A stretch of DNA of 64,000 nt, taken from contig NZ_FQUW01000011.1 of assembly GCF_900129285.1 (NCBI RefSeq), positions 1-64,000 on the forward strand, written 5' to 3'. The notes under the pieces were generated by a model. That model searched no databases, was not told the origin of the DNA, and saw only the letters and a program-made list of their open reading frames with translations. How positions within the stretch are numbered: position 1 is the stretch's first letter; every line of letters begins with the position of its first letter. The DNA is from Desulfofundulus australicus DSM 11792. Its GTDB lineage: Bacteria; Bacillota; Desulfotomaculia; Desulfotomaculales; Desulfovirgulaceae. Positions 21,500-31,666 of this stretch are shown in pieces. Position numbers and translations under genes: made by a program.

Positions 21500-22495
21500 T
21501 CAGCGTTTCTGCAGCCACGGTATCATCTTGCGCAGCTCAGCTCCCACCTTTTCAATGGGGTGCTCGGCTTCCCGGCGGCGCATGGCGCTGAACATGGGCC
21601 GGTTGGCCTGGTTTTCCAGAATCCACTGCTTGGCAAACTGGCCGCTCTGGATTTCCTGCAGCACCCGTTTCATTTCCCGGCGGGTTTCTTCATTAATTAT
21701 GCGCTTGCCCACCATATAATCACCGTACTCGGCGGTATTGCTGACGGAATAGCGCATCCAGCTCAGGCCGCCCTCGTAAATCAGGTCCACAATCAGCTTC
21801 AGCTCGTGCAGGCATTCAAAATAGGCCATTTCCGGAGCGTACCCGGCCTCCACCAGGGTATCGAAGCCGGCCTTGATCAGCTCGCTGACTCCACCGCACA
21901 GCACCGCCTGCTCCCCGAAGAGGTCAGTTTCCGTCTCTTCCCGGAACGTGGTCTCAAAAACGCCGGCCCTGGTCCCGCCGATCCCCTTGGCATAGGCCAG
22001 GGCCATTTCCCGGGCGCGGCCGCTGGCGTTCTGGTGTACCGCCACCAGGCAGGGTACACCCTTGCCTTCCGTATACATGCGGCGTACGATGTGTCCCGGC
22101 CCCTTGGGAGCCACCATAATGACGTCTACTTCCTCCGGTGGCACAATCTGCCCGTAATGAATGTTAAAGCCGTGGGAGAACATGAGGGTTTTGCCCGCGG
22201 TCATGTGGGGGGCGATGTCTTCCCGGTACAGGCGGGGCTGTACCTCATCGGGTACCAGCACCTGGATAATATCCGCCCGGGCAGCTGCTTCACCGGGGGT
22301 ATAAACCTCAAAACCATCGGCCCTGGCCTTCTCCCTGCTCCGGCTGGTTTCGGGCAGACCGATAATTACGTTCAACCCGCTGTCCCGCAGGTTCTGTGCC
22401 TGGGCGTGTCCCTGGCTCCCGTAACCGAGAACGGCAATGGTTTTCCCCTGCAGCACGCTGAGATCGGCATCGTTATCGTAATAAACCTTGACCAT
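21500..22495 (-). CDS. ilvC: Ketol-acid reductoisomerase
   Basis: 331 residues, the class I short form. The Rossmann motif [19 protein letters not shown] is at the N-terminus, followed by the phosphate-binding loop and a knotted helical domain with the metal ligands in [15 protein letters not shown] and the SNTAEYGD segment. It converts 2-acetolactate to dihydroxyisovalerate. It begins three bases after ilvN, so the two are coupled. The end of the gene is about 80 bases from the next ilvB start. Confidence 0.97.
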   Translation of the reverse strand: MVKVYYDNDADLSVLQGKTIAVLGYGSQGHAQAQNLRDSGLNVIIGLPETSRSREKARADGFEVYTPGEAAARADIIQVLVPDEVQPRLYREDIAPHMTAGKTLMFSHGFNIHYGQIVPPEEVDVIMVAPKGPGHIVRRMYTEGKGVPCLVAVHQNASGRAREMALAYAKGIGGTRAGVFETTFREETETDLFGEQAVLCGGVSELIKAGFDTLVEAGYAPEMAYFECLHELKLIVDLIYEGGLSWMRYSVSNTAEYGDYMVGKRIINEETRREMKRVLQEIQSGQFAKQWILENQANRPMFSAMRRREAEHPIEKVGAELRKMIPWLQKR

Positions 22496-22498
22496 CGT

Positions 22499-23020
22499 TC
22501 AGTCATCCTCCTTTGAACCGTTGGAATTGATATTGGTATAGCGGGAACCCCGCAGCATGGCAATTTTGCCGGTACGCACCAGTTCTTTAATCCCGTAGGG
22601 CTTGAGGGATTCTTCAAAGGCCTTGATCTTGCCCTCATTGCCGGTGCACTCCAGGATCATGGTGCGCCGCCCCAGATCCACAATCCGGGCCCGGAAAATA
22701 TCAGCAATTTGCATTATTTCTCCTCTCTTTTCCGGCTCGGCATTTACCTTGATGAGCACCAGTTCCCGGTCCACGTATTCGTCGGCGGTTATGTCGCTGA
22801 TCTTGATAACATCGATTAGCTTGTGCAGTTGCTTGGTTACCTGCTCCAGCACCCGGTCGTCCCCCTCCACCACTATGGTCATGCGGGAGATGGCCGGGTT
22901 ATCGGTACGGCCCACCGCCAGGCTGTCGATATTGTATCCCCGCCGGCTGAACAGGCCGGCCACCCGGGCCAGGACCCCGGGATTATTTTCTACCAGCACC
23001 GCCAGGGTGTGTCGCATCAT
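22499..23020 (-). CDS. ilvN: Acetolactate synthase small (regulatory) subunit
   Basis: 173 residues: an N-terminal ACT domain (HTLAVLVENNPGVLARVAGLFSRRG, with the Asn/Gly valine-binding region) and a C-terminal ACT-like domain. It activates the large subunit and gives valine feedback inhibition. Two adjacent ATG codons are possible starts; the second has better spacing from GGAGGTGG. It lies 14 bases after the first ilvB and three before ilvC. Confidence 0.96.
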   Translation of the reverse strand: MMRHTLAVLVENNPGVLARVAGLFSRRGYNIDSLAVGRTDNPAISRMTIVVEGDDRVLEQVTKQLHKLIDVIKISDITADEYVDRELVLIKVNAEPEKRGEIMQIADIFRARIVDLGRRTMILECTGNEGKIKAFEESLKPYGIKELVRTGKIAMLRGSRYTNINSNGSKEDD

Positions 23021-23034
23021 ACCACCTCCCCGGT

Positions 23035-24693
23035 CTAACCTAACATGCGGTCCAGGGATTCACCCGGAGGAACGAAGGGCAGGACATTTTCTTCCCTCTC
23101 GATGATGAAGTCGATGAGCACGGGCTTGGATGTGGCCAGGGCCTGCTCCAGGGCCGGCCTTACGTCGGCGGGTTTCTCCACCCGGATACCCTCCGCGCCG
23201 TAGGCCTCGGCCAGCTTGACGAAATCCGGGTTGACCAGCTCGCTGTAGGAATAACGCCGGTTGTAAAAGAGCTCCTGCCACTGGCGGACCATACCCAGGT
23301 AACCGTTGTCCAGGATGGCCACTTTTACCGGCAGGTCGTAGTTCACCGCCGTGGCCAGCTCCTGAATGTTCATCTGGATGCTGCCGTCGCCGGCAATATC
23401 AAAAACGGTCTCGCCGGGGCAGGCCACCTGCACGCCGATGGCCGCAGGCAACCCGAAGCCCATGGTACCCAGCCCGCCGGAAGAAATAAAGGTCCGGGGA
23501 CGGGTATAAGTGTAATAATGGGCCGCCCACATCTGGTGCTGGCCCACCTCGGTAGTAATTCTGGCCTGGCCTTTGGTCACCCGGTAAATCTCCCGGATAA
23601 CCTGCTGGGGTTTGAGGCGGCCGTTTTCCTCATAGGTAATGGGGTATTCCTTTTTCCAGGTCTGGATCTTTTCCTGCCACGCCCCCGGCAGCTTGGCTTT
23701 TAGGCGCTCGATAAGGGCGGAAAGGACCCGCTTGACATCACCCACCAGGGGAATGTCTACCCTTACATTCTTCCCTATTTCCGCCGGATCAATGTCAATA
23801 TGCATGATCCTGGCCTGGGAAGCAAAACTCTCCAGCTTGCCGGTAACCCGGTCGTCAAAGCGCACGCCTACAGCAATCAGAAGGTCGCATTCACAGACGG
23901 CATAGTTGGCGTACTTGCTGCCGTGCATACCCAGCATCCCCAGGGCCAGGGGATGATCCCCGGGGAAACCGCCCAGCCCCATCAGGGTGGTGGCCACCGG
24001 GGCCAGGATCAGCTCGGCAAAACGGCGTAATTCCCGGTGGGCACCGGAGTAAACCACACCGCCCCCGGCGTAAATAACCGGCCGCTCGGCCCGGGCTATG
24101 GCCTCGGCTGCCCGGTTGAGCTGCTCCGCGGATGGTTCCAGTACGGGACGGTAGCCGGGCAGGTTTACCGGGCCGGGATCCTCGTACTCAATTACAGCAC
24201 TGGAGACATCTTTAGGTATATCAACCAGTACCGGTCCGGGCCGGCCGGTGGTGGCAATATGAAAGGCTTCCCGGATAACCCGGGCCAGGTCACGCACATC
24301 TTTCACCAGGTAATTGTGCTTGGTAATGGGCAGGGTGATGCCCGTTATATCTGCTTCCTGGAAGGAATCCTTACCCAGCTGGGAGGTAACCACCTGCCCG
24401 GTAAAGGCTACCAGGGGCACGGAATCCATGTAGGCATTGGCAATGCCTGTAACCAGGTTGGTGGCCCCGGGGCCGGAGGTGGCCAGGCACACCCCCGGCC
24501 GGCCCGAAGCCCGGGCATAGCCGTCCGCAGCATGGGCGGCACCCTGCTCGTGCCTGGTCAAAATATGCCGTATATCCGCATCGTAAAGGGCGTCGTAAAT
24601 GGGCAGCACCGCACCCCCGGGATAACCGAAGATGGTATCAACGCCCTGTTCCCGCAAACAGTCCACCAGAATTTGTGCCCCGGATTTTTTCAT
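23035..24693 (-). CDS. ilvB: Acetolactate synthase large subunit, first copy
   Basis: 552 residues from ATG at 24693, which has GGAGGTGAGG just upstream; an in-frame codon five residues earlier is less likely. The catalytic Glu lies in [20 protein letters not shown]-domain motifs follow, and the TPP-binding block is [17 protein letters not shown]...[13 protein letters not shown]. It makes 2-acetolactate or 2-aceto-2-hydroxybutyrate. It is directly followed by its regulatory subunit ilvN, the usual arrangement, and preceded by ilvD with a very short gap. Confidence 0.96.
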   Translation of the reverse strand: MKKSGAQILVDCLREQGVDTIFGYPGGAVLPIYDALYDADIRHILTRHEQGAAHAADGYARASGRPGVCLATSGPGATNLVTGIANAYMDSVPLVAFTGQVVTSQLGKDSFQEADITGITLPITKHNYLVKDVRDLARVIREAFHIATTGRPGPVLVDIPKDVSSAVIEYEDPGPVNLPGYRPVLEPSAEQLNRAAEAIARAERPVIYAGGGVVYSGAHRELRRFAELILAPVATTLMGLGGFPGDHPLALGMLGMHGSKYANYAVCECDLLIAVGVRFDDRVTGKLESFASQARIMHIDIDPAEIGKNVRVDIPLVGDVKRVLSALIERLKAKLPGAWQEKIQTWKKEYPITYEENGRLKPQQVIREIYRVTKGQARITTEVGQHQMWAAHYYTYTRPRTFISSGGLGTMGFGLPAAIGVQVACPGETVFDIAGDGSIQMNIQELATAVNYDLPVKVAILDNGYLGMVRQWQELFYNRRYSYSELVNPDFVKLAEAYGAEGIRVEKPADVRPALEQALATSKPVLIDFIIEREENVLPFVPPGESLDRMLG

Positions 24694-24708
24694 GCCCCTC
24701 ACCTCCAC

Positions 24709-26367
24709 CTATTCAAAAACTGCTCCCCTGCTGGCCGAACTCACCTGCCGGGCATAGCGGGCCAGGTAACCCCTGGTCGCCCGGGGGGCAGGGGGAGTCC
24801 ACCGGGCCAGCCGGTCTTTTATTTCTTCAGGGCTCAGATCCACGTCCAGGCGATAATTGGGTATATCAATCCGGATCATATCTCCATCCCTGACCACGGC
24901 CAGGGGGCCGCCTTCCGCCGCTTCAGGCGAAATATGGCCAATGGAAGCACCCCTGGTGGCACCGGAAAAACGTCCATCGGTCAACAGGGCCACATCCTTA
25001 TCCAGCCCCATCCCGGCCACCGCCGCCGTGGGGGTGAGCATTTCCCGCATACCCGGGCCTCCCCGGGGACCTTCATAACGGATGACAATGACATCTCCCT
25101 TGTTTATTTTGCCGCCCAGGATGGCCTCCACGGCTTCCTCCTCGGAATCAAATACCCGGGCCGGCCCGCGGTGGACCATCATTTCCGGGGCCACCCCGGC
25201 CTTCTTGACCACCGCCCCGCCGGGAGCCAGGTTACCCCGCAGGATGGCTATCCCACCGGTGGGGCTATAAGGATCTTCCACGTCCCGGATTACCTCCGCC
25301 CTGGTCACCCGCCGGTCCCGGATTAGCTCGCCCACGGTCTGGCCGGAAACCGTCGGCAGATCCAGGTGGAGCAGGTCCTTTCTGGCCAGCTGGGCCATTA
25401 CCGCCGGGATACCTCCGGCCTCATGGAGATCCTGGATGAAATATGGTCCCATGGGGCTGAGCTTGCATAAATTGGGCGTGCGGGCACTGATCTCATTAAT
25501 TTTCTCCAGGTCTATTTCCACCCCGGTTTCCCGGGCAATGGCCGGCAGGTGCAGCACCGTGTTGGTGGAGCAGCCCAGGGCCATATCCACCGCCAGGGCG
25601 TTTTCAAAGGCCTTTGGTGTGAGAATGGCCGAGGGGCGCATATCTTCCTTCACCAGTTCCACAATGCGCATACCCGTTAGCTTGGCCAGCCTCCGGCGGG
25701 CTGCCGAAACGGCGGGAATGGTGCCGTTGCCGGGCAGGGCCATACCGATGGCCTCGGTAAGGCAATTCATGGAGTTGGCGGTGAACATACCGGCACAGGA
25801 ACCGCAACCCGGGCAGGCAGCTTCTTCCAGTGCGGCCAGCTCCTCTTCCGTAATCCGTCCCGCCCGCACGGCCCCCACGGCCTCGAACATGTTGCTCAGG
25901 GATAAATCCCGCCCCTGGTAGCGGCCGGCCAGCATGGGTCCCCCGCTGATCACAATGGCCGGAATGTCCAGGCGGGCAGCAGCCATGAGCATACCCGGCA
26001 CAACTTTATCGCAGGCCGTGACCAGCACCAGACCGTCAAACTGGTGGGCCTGAACCATGACCTCTATGGAATCGGCTATTAATTCGCGGCTGGCCAGGGA
26101 ATACTTCATGCCGCTGTGGTTCATGGCAATACCGTCACAGACCGCAATGCAGGGAAATTCCACCGGCGTACCTCCGGCCATGCGCACACCGGCCTTGACC
26201 GCGGCGGTGATCTCATTGAGATGAATGTGCCCCGGCACAATCTCATTAAAGGAATTCACCACCCCGATCATGGGCCGTTCCAGTTCCTGATCCACCAGGC
26301 CCAGGGCCTTTAAAAGGGAACGGTGCGGGGCCTTTTCCAGACCTTTCTTTATAGCATCACTGCGCAC
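24709..26367 (-). CDS. ilvD: Dihydroxy-acid dehydratase
   Basis: 552 residues. The Fe-S and substrate motifs [29 protein letters not shown] and [17 protein letters not shown] are present, as is the C-terminal [16 protein letters not shown] motif. It dehydrates dihydroxy acids to the keto acids of valine and isoleucine. It lies between ilvE and the first ilvB in the operon. Confidence 0.97.
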   Translation of the reverse strand: MRSDAIKKGLEKAPHRSLLKALGLVDQELERPMIGVVNSFNEIVPGHIHLNEITAAVKAGVRMAGGTPVEFPCIAVCDGIAMNHSGMKYSLASRELIADSIEVMVQAHQFDGLVLVTACDKVVPGMLMAAARLDIPAIVISGGPMLAGRYQGRDLSLSNMFEAVGAVRAGRITEEELAALEEAACPGCGSCAGMFTANSMNCLTEAIGMALPGNGTIPAVSAARRRLAKLTGMRIVELVKEDMRPSAILTPKAFENALAVDMALGCSTNTVLHLPAIARETGVEIDLEKINEISARTPNLCKLSPMGPYFIQDLHEAGGIPAVMAQLARKDLLHLDLPTVSGQTVGELIRDRRVTRAEVIRDVEDPYSPTGGIAILRGNLAPGGAVVKKAGVAPEMMVHRGPARVFDSEEEAVEAILGGKINKGDVIVIRYEGPRGGPGMREMLTPTAAVAGMGLDKDVALLTDGRFSGATRGASIGHISPEAAEGGPLAVVRDGDMIRIDIPNYRLDVDLSPEEIKDRLARWTPPAPRATRGYLARYARQVSSASRGAVFE

Positions 26368-26417
26368 GGTCAGGTCCTCCTTGCTTAAATTTATAAGAAG
26401 TTCATTCCTGCCGGAAC

Positions 26418-27326
26418 TCAGCAGGCGCAGCTCATACCGCTCCCGTCTTCCCGGAAAATCACCGGCCCGTCAACTTTGGTCAGCTCCCGATAAGCGCGGA
26501 TCAGCTCCCGGGTTATTTCCCCGGGGCGGCCATCGCCAATTACCCGCCCGTCCAGCTTAACCGCCGGGATGACCTCCGCCGCCGTACCGGTGAGGAAACA
26601 CTCGTCGGCGGTATATATATCATGCCTGGTAAACAGCTTTTCCTCCACCTGAATGCCCTTCTGCCGGGCAATTTCCATCACCGTGTTGCGGGTAATTCCC
26701 TCCAGAATACCCACATGGGGTGGCGGGGTAATGAGTACGCCGTTTTTAACGATGAATATGTTGTCCCCGGTGGCCTCGGCTACATAACCCTCCTGGTTGA
26801 GCATAACGGCTTCGGGCGCCCCCACCAGGTTGGCTTCCATTTTGGCATAAATGTTGTTCAGGTAGTTTAAAGATTTGACCCGCGGGTTGCAGGCCTCGGG
26901 CAGATTCCGGCGCGTGGCCACGGTAACCAGCTCCAGCCCCTTTTCATAGAGCTCTTCCGGGTAAAGCTGGATGGACGCGGCAATACAGAAAATGGTCGGC
27001 CGGGAACACTTGCGGGGATCCAGCCCCAGGTCTCCCGGACCCCGGGTAACCACCAGGCGGATGTAGGCATCCCGTAACCCGTTGCGGCGGCAGGTTTCCA
27101 GCACCACTTCTTCCATTTCCGCCATGGTCATGGGAATCTCAAGGCCTATGCTACGTGCCGATTCGTAAAGGCGCACTATATGCTCCCTCAGCTTGAAAAC
27201 CCGGTTGTAATAGGCCCTGATACCTTCAAAAACGCCGTCTCCATACAGGAGACCGTGGTCAAAAACAGAAACCACCGCCTGCTCCTCGGGCACAAACTCA
27301 CCGTTAAGATAAATAATCAGCCCCAT
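26418..27326 (-). CDS. ilvE: Branched-chain amino acid aminotransferase
   Basis: 302 residues, fold-type IV PLP enzyme. [17 protein letters not shown] near residue 23, the PLP lysine in [11 protein letters not shown] near 158, and the [13 protein letters not shown] phosphate-binding block are visible. It catalyses the last step of Ile, Val and Leu synthesis. It is the first gene of the operon, and its leader (27327-27960) carries the two regulatory RNAs. The start ATG follows AAGGGGTG. The C-terminal CSCAC-like end is slightly unusual. Confidence 0.94.
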   Translation of the reverse strand: MGLIIYLNGEFVPEEQAVVSVFDHGLLYGDGVFEGIRAYYNRVFKLREHIVRLYESARSIGLEIPMTMAEMEEVVLETCRRNGLRDAYIRLVVTRGPGDLGLDPRKCSRPTIFCIAASIQLYPEELYEKGLELVTVATRRNLPEACNPRVKSLNYLNNIYAKMEANLVGAPEAVMLNQEGYVAEATGDNIFIVKNGVLITPPPHVGILEGITRNTVMEIARQKGIQVEEKLFTRHDIYTADECFLTGTAAEVIPAVKLDGRVIGDGRPGEITRELIRAYRELTKVDGPVIFREDGSGMSCAC

Positions 27327-27447
27327 TTAAGCAACACCCCTTTTATACTGGTAATTTCATTTTTCCGTCCATTTTTAACAGCCATCTCCCGAACGGGGAG
27401 GGTAAAATACACTGGAGGAAACCAGCCCGGCCCCCGTACATACCAGT

Positions 27448-27503
27448 AAAAAAGAAGACCCCGAACGAAAATTCCATAGAGTGGAACCTCTCCGCTCGGG
27501 TCT
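27448..27503 (-). terminator. Terminator of the ykkC-type riboswitch
   Basis: On the minus strand GACCCGAGCG pairs with CGTTCGGGGTC, followed by TTCTTTTTT (27448-27457). The 5' arm is the conserved 3' end of the riboswitch, so aptamer folding and termination are mutually exclusive. Ligand binding would turn the operon on. Confidence 0.75.
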
Positions 27504-27595
27504 TTTATACCCACGGTGTAACTGCCGCCAGCCCGCGGCAGCCTGTACCGCTCGGACCAGTCCCCCGCCCGCAGGCGGGGCGGAACCCTAGGTAC
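27488..27595 (-). ncRNA. ykkC-family riboswitch, probably ppGpp (subtype 2a)
   Basis: The minus strand carries the ykkC signature blocks in order: CCTAGGGTTCCG (from 27594), a CCCCGCC/GGCGGGG hairpin, CTGGTCCGAGCGGTAC, a CTGCCGC/GCGGCAG hairpin, TTACACCGTGGG, and TATAAAAGACCCGAGCGGAG. Family membership is well supported. Known ligands of the family are guanidine (subtype 1) and ppGpp, PRPP or (d)ADP (subtype 2). The position in front of ilvE and an amino acid operon matches published ppGpp riboswitch contexts; the exact ligand is inferred. It lies about 160 bases before ilvE and 40 after the T-box terminator. Confidence 0.8.
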
Positions 27596-27636
27596 ACTTC
27601 CCTCCGTTTAACCACTATATTTTTGTTATTATGGGG

Positions 27637-27945
27637 TAGAAAAATTAAAACCTCCCTTCCCTTGCAGCCCAAAGAAAACTGCCAGGGACGAGAGGAAATC
27701 CTCGCGCGGTACCACCCTGCTTGCCCTTGCCTCACGGCAAAGACCTCTTATGTGTCCCACCAGGACACGGCTTTGGTAACGGGTGACCAACCCGGCCCGG
27801 CTTAATCGGCGTCAGCACGCCTTTCAGCTGGCGACTCCGGGGCGATCCTTTCGCCTGCTCCGGCACCGGTTCGCAGCTACCCCGGCTCTCTGCAGCCCGC
27901 AAGACAGGTTACTTGCTCCCCTTCATAGTCATTACCTGTAAACTT
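27637..27945 (-). ncRNA. T-box leader, probably isoleucine-specific
   Basis: The antiterminator signature AGGGTGGTACCGCG lies at 27705-27718. Stem I shows AGAGAGCC (27884-27891) and a distal GCTGCGAACCGGT loop. The specifier region reads GGATCGCCCCGGAG; I assign ATC (27844-27846), isoleucine, followed by a purine. A 17-bp terminator stem with two mismatches (CCTCTCGTCCC.. to ..GGGAAGGGAGG, 27651-27695) is followed by TTTTAATTTTT. Uncharged tRNA should stabilise the antiterminator and allow transcription of ilvE onward. The T-box call is firm; the codon is moderately sure. Confidence 0.88.
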
Positions 27946-27952
27946 GTATTCC

Positions 27953-27981
27953 AGTATACAGTTTGCGGATTGAGGTGTCAA
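27953..27981 (-). promoter_or_regulatory. Sigma-A promoter of the ilv-leu operon
   Basis: TTGACA (27976-27981), a 17-base spacer, and TATACT (27953-27958), just upstream of the T-box leader. Confidence 0.8.
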
Positions 27982-28139
27982 GCGGTTTTTCTTAATTAAT
28001 TCTTTAGTTTTTTGTTATATCTGTCATTATATCATATTTCCCGCGAAATTTCGCCGGGCAGTTTCCGGCTGGTCCCGGGCAGGATAATGTAGTATCATAT
28101 ACCTGCTGGTTTGAAATATACCGGGTAGGTGGTTTTGAG

Positions 28140-28808
28140 TTGCCCCCAGTCAAACTTGTTGCCTTTGACATGGATGGAACCCTGACAACTGTGCGCAGTT
28201 CCTGGGAATATGTACACCGGCGCCTGGGCCTCTGGGACGATCGGGCCATCCTTTACCAGGCGGAATTCTGGGCGGGAAAAATTAATTATGCGGAGTTCTG
28301 CCGGCGGGATGCCGCCCTGTGGCGGGGCATCCCCCGGGAGCGCCTGGAAAGGGTGATTGCAGAAATTCCCCTGCGCCCGCTGGCCCGGGAGATCATTAAA
28401 GCTTTAAAGAAGCAACAGGTGAAAGTGGCCCTCATTTCCTCGGGGCTTGACCTGCTGGCCGCACGCCTGGCTGAAGAACTGGGATTTGATTATTATGCCG
28501 CCAACGGGCTGGCCGCCAGGGATGGTGTTCTAACGGGCGAGCCCATTGTAAGAGTGTCAGCCGATGAGCCGGGCAAGCTCAAACGGGACCACCTGCGCCA
28601 GCTACTGGAAAATTATGGTCTGCAGCAGGCAAATGTAGCCGCCGTGGGTGATAGCCCCGGCGACATCGACATGTTCCAGGAAGCCTCCCTGGCCGTTCTC
28701 CTGACGGGAGATCAACAGGAAGCCGCGCTGATAAAAGCTAAAGTCCCGCACTTGTGTGTAGTGCGGGACCTTGGAGAACTGTTTAATTTATTACCGGGCG
28801 TTATTTAA
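28140..28808 (+). CDS. HAD-IB family phosphatase, phosphoserine phosphatase-like
   Basis: 222 residues. Motif I FDMDGTLT is near residue 9 (nucleophile Asp), motif II LISSG near 97, a Lys motif follows, and motif IV GDSPGDIDMF is near 173. This is the HAD-IB (SerB-like) subfamily, which hydrolyses phosphate monoesters; the substrate is unknown. The start is TTG at 28140, preceded by TAGGTGG. It is divergent from the ilv operon. A perfect 9-bp palindrome GTCCCGCAC...GTGCGGGAC lies inside the gene near its 3' end (28743-28769). Confidence 0.8.
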   Translation: MPPVKLVAFDMDGTLTTVRSSWEYVHRRLGLWDDRAILYQAEFWAGKINYAEFCRRDAALWRGIPRERLERVIAEIPLRPLAREIIKALKKQQVKVALISSGLDLLAARLAEELGFDYYAANGLAARDGVLTGEPIVRVSADEPGKLKRDHLRQLLENYGLQQANVAAVGDSPGDIDMFQEASLAVLLTGDQQEAALIKAKVPHLCVVRDLGELFNLLPGVI

Positions 28809-28869
28809 ACGGGTCCATAATATTATCCGGGCCGGTGGCCGTCCCCGTTACTGAAATACAGGCGGGCCA

Positions 28870-30246
28870 TCAGCGGCCCAGCCTTTCCCTGGCCCGGGAG
28901 ATGGCCTGCCGAACCGACTCCGGCGCCGGCCCTCCCAGCACCCGCCGGGCGGCCACGCACTGCCCGATGTCAATAGCCCGGTAAACGTCTCCTTCGACAA
29001 CGGGAGCGAACTGCTTGAATTCCTCCAGGGATAGTTCTTCCAGGGACTTGCCTTTGGACAGGCAGTAATAAACCAGCCTGCCCACCTGTTCATGGGCTTC
29101 CCGGAAGGGTACGCCCTTTTTCACCAGGTAATCCGCCAGGTCGGTGGCGTTGGTGAAGCCTCCCCGCGCCGCCCGGGCCATATTTTCCGGGCGCACCTTC
29201 AAGCTGGCCACCATGGGCGTGAACACCCGCAAGCACTTTTTGACCGTGTCCACCACATCAAAAAGGGCTTCCTTATCTTCCTGCATGTCCTTGTTGTAGG
29301 CCAGGGGCAACCCCTTGAGCATGGTCAAAAGGCCCATCAAGTCGCCAAAAACCCGACCCGATTTGCCCCGGATCAGTTCGGCCACATCGGGGTTCTTTTT
29401 CTGGGGCATCATGCTGCTGCCGGTGCTGTAAGCATCATCCAGCTCCACAAAGGCAAACTCCGCCGAAGACCAGAGGACAATTTCCTCACAAAAGCGGCTC
29501 AGATGGACCATAATCAGGGCCGCGGCGGCGGCAAACTCCACCACAAAATCCCGGTCGCTGACGGCGTCCAGGCTGTTTTCAGCCACGGCGGCAAAACCCA
29601 GTTCCGCGGCCACGCGGGACGGGTCTATGGGGAAAGTGGTCCCGGCCAGGGCTCCCGCACCCAGGGGCAGGACGTCCGTACGCCGCCGGCAGTCACGCAG
29701 CCTGCCCATGTCCCGCTCGAACATCTGTACATACGCCATTAAATGATGGGCCAGGGTAATGGGCTGGGCCCGCTGCAGGTGAGTGTAGCCGGGCATTACC
29801 GTTTCCAGGTGTTTTTCGGCCAGATCCAGCAGGGTTTCCACGAGCTGTCTTAGCAGATCAATTATGGTCTCAATCTCGTCCCTGAGGTACATGCGTACGT
29901 CCAGAGCTACCTGGTCATTGCGGCTGCGGGCGGTGTGGAGTTTTTTACCCACCGGGCCAATGCGCCGGGTAAGCAGCTGCTCTATATTCATGTGAATGTC
30001 CTCGGCGGCCACCGAAAATTGCACGCGGCCTCCTTCAATATCAGCCAGGATTTCTTCCAGCCCCCTGATAATAGCCTCCGCTTCTTCCGGAGCAATAATC
30101 CCCTGCCGGGCCAGCATGCGGGCGTGGGCCATGCTGCCCAGTATGTCATAGCGGTACAACCGCTGGTCAAAGGAAATGGAAGAGTGAAAGTCGTCCACCA
30201 GGTGGTCCGTATCCTTTTGAAAGCGTCCTCCCCACAGCTTGGTCAC
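28870..30246 (-). CDS. argH: Argininosuccinate lyase
   Basis: 458 residues from GTG at 30246, chosen because AAGGAG lies eight bases upstream and the family begins KLWGGRF. The signature GSSMMPQKKNPD near residue 280 and the catalytic HTAR.S segment (KKLHTARSRNDQ, near 110) are present. It cleaves argininosuccinate to arginine and fumarate. No argG is adjacent; it is followed by a short gap to a convergent HAD gene. Confidence 0.97.
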   Translation of the reverse strand: MTKLWGGRFQKDTDHLVDDFHSSISFDQRLYRYDILGSMAHARMLARQGIIAPEEAEAIIRGLEEILADIEGGRVQFSVAAEDIHMNIEQLLTRRIGPVGKKLHTARSRNDQVALDVRMYLRDEIETIIDLLRQLVETLLDLAEKHLETVMPGYTHLQRAQPITLAHHLMAYVQMFERDMGRLRDCRRRTDVLPLGAGALAGTTFPIDPSRVAAELGFAAVAENSLDAVSDRDFVVEFAAAAALIMVHLSRFCEEIVLWSSAEFAFVELDDAYSTGSSMMPQKKNPDVAELIRGKSGRVFGDLMGLLTMLKGLPLAYNKDMQEDKEALFDVVDTVKKCLRVFTPMVASLKVRPENMARAARGGFTNATDLADYLVKKGVPFREAHEQVGRLVYYCLSKGKSLEELSLEEFKQFAPVVEGDVYRAIDIGQCVAARRVLGGPAPESVRQAISRARERLGR

Positions 30247-30309
30247 TGCAAACACTCCTTACGGTAAGATTACTCCTGGCTGCACCTCCCGGTTGCAGCA
30301 ATCCTGTTG

Positions 30310-30339
30310 ATTTTAGCATTCCATCCGGGTACCATGCAA
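30310..30339 (-). promoter_or_regulatory. Possible argH promoter
   Basis: TTGCAT (30334-30339), 18-base spacer and TAAAAT (30310-30315), about 65 bases upstream of argH. Confidence 0.4.
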
Positions 30340-30413
30340 GCCGGAACAGGCCGGACCGGGCACTCCGGCGGCGGCAAAAAGGATAAAGCGGGTGCACCCC
30401 TTCCCGTTTCCTG

Positions 30414-30460
30414 AAATAAAAAACCCGCCCACCCATATACTTAACCGGGCTGGCGGGTTT
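30414..30460 (-). terminator. Terminator after tRNA-Arg
   Basis: AACCCGCC (30452-30459 complement) pairs with GGCGGGTT (30422-30429 complement) around a 22-base loop; the minus strand continues in TTTTTTATTT. Confidence 0.75.
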
Positions 30461-30465
30461 AATCC

Positions 30466-30543
<78 letters not shown>

Positions 30544-30663
30544 ATATAATTAACTGCACATGATATTATACCAAAACCTCAAAAAAAAGCAATAGTAAAT
30601 TCTGCACAGGCACCTTTATTATTAACGCGGCTGACCCGGCTCCTGCGAACCCCGCGGGGAGCT

Positions 30664-31611
30664 TCAGGGCAAATCCAGCTGCGCAATAATTGATTGCAGG
30701 GTCCGGGCAGAGTGGTGCAGGGCTTCCTCCTCCCGGGCAGCCAGGGGCACGGCCAGCACCCGGGCCCGGCCGGTCCGGTTGACAATGGAAGGAAGGCTGA
30801 GACAAACACCGGAGATCCCGTATTCGCCGTCCACCAGGCCCGATACCGTGAGGATGGAGTTTTCGTCCCGCAAGATGCTCTCGCAGATCCGCTTTACTGC
30901 CAGGCCAATGGCATAATAAGTGGCCCCCTTGCGTGCGATGACCTCGTAAGCCGCTTCTCGCACCCGGCGGCTGATTTCCTCCGGATCCAGGCAGGGAACA
31001 CCGCGCCAGCAGCAGAACTCCTGCACCGGCATACCGGCAATATTGGCCAGGCTCCAGAGGGGCACCTCCGTATCACCGTGCTCGCCCACCACATAGGCGT
31101 GAATATTCCTGGGCTCCACCTGGCAGTACTGGCTGAGCAGATAGCGGAACCGGGAGCTGTCCAGAACTGTACCGGAACCGATGACCTGCGCCGGAGGCAG
31201 GCGGGTCAGGCGCAGTGCCGCGTAGGTAAGGATATCCACCGGGTTGCTAACCATCAGCAGGATGCCGTCATCCTTCAACGGCATGAGGTTTTCAAGGACA
31301 TCTTTGAGGACAGCAAAATTCCGCTGCACCAGATCCAGCCGTGTCTCGCCTGGTTTCTGGTTGGCCCCGGCGCAAAAGATAACGATATCGGCATCACGGC
31401 AGTCCTTATACTCGCCGGCGTAAATGCGGATGGGCTTGATAAACGAAGCGCCGTGGGCCAGATCCATGGCCTCCCCTTCAGCCCGCTCCCGGTTGATATC
31501 CACCAGCACCAGCTCGCTGACCAGGCCGCTGATCATCACCGCGTAAGCGGTGGCGGAGCCAACAGCACCTACCCCCACCACGGCTATTTTACGCTTGTCA
31601 TCTACAGTCAT
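30664..31611 (-). CDS. ldh: L-lactate dehydrogenase
   Basis: 315 residues. The Rossmann motif VGVGAVGSATAYAV is at the N-terminus; the substrate-specificity loop reads GANQKPGETRLDL with Gln at the key position, as in lactate rather than malate dehydrogenases; the catalytic His lies in VVGEHGDTEVPLWS. It interconverts pyruvate and L-lactate with NADH. The gene stands alone between tRNA-Arg and the cobalt transporter. The ribosome site is GGGAGGGTG. Confidence 0.93.
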   Translation of the reverse strand: MTVDDKRKIAVVGVGAVGSATAYAVMISGLVSELVLVDINRERAEGEAMDLAHGASFIKPIRIYAGEYKDCRDADIVIFCAGANQKPGETRLDLVQRNFAVLKDVLENLMPLKDDGILLMVSNPVDILTYAALRLTRLPPAQVIGSGTVLDSSRFRYLLSQYCQVEPRNIHAYVVGEHGDTEVPLWSLANIAGMPVQEFCCWRGVPCLDPEEISRRVREAAYEVIARKGATYYAIGLAVKRICESILRDENSILTVSGLVDGEYGISGVCLSLPSIVNRTGRARVLAVPLAAREEEALHHSARTLQSIIAQLDLP

Positions 31612-31666
31612 TTTTCACCCTCCCCCCTTTATTTTCCCCTCCCTTTTGAAAAATTACTAAAAAAAA

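Noticed and set aside
20852-22516. A 554-codon open frame on the plus strand
   Set aside because: It is antisense to ilvB and ilvC, arises from GC-rich codon bias, is Pro/His/Gly-rich and shows no family motif.
27505-27735. Short open frames in the ilvE leader
   Set aside because: They run through the T-box terminator and ykkC aptamer and have no coding motif or ribosome site of note.
30664-31611. Malate dehydrogenase as identity of the dehydrogenase
   Set aside because: The specificity loop has Gln (NQKPGETR) where malate dehydrogenases have Arg.
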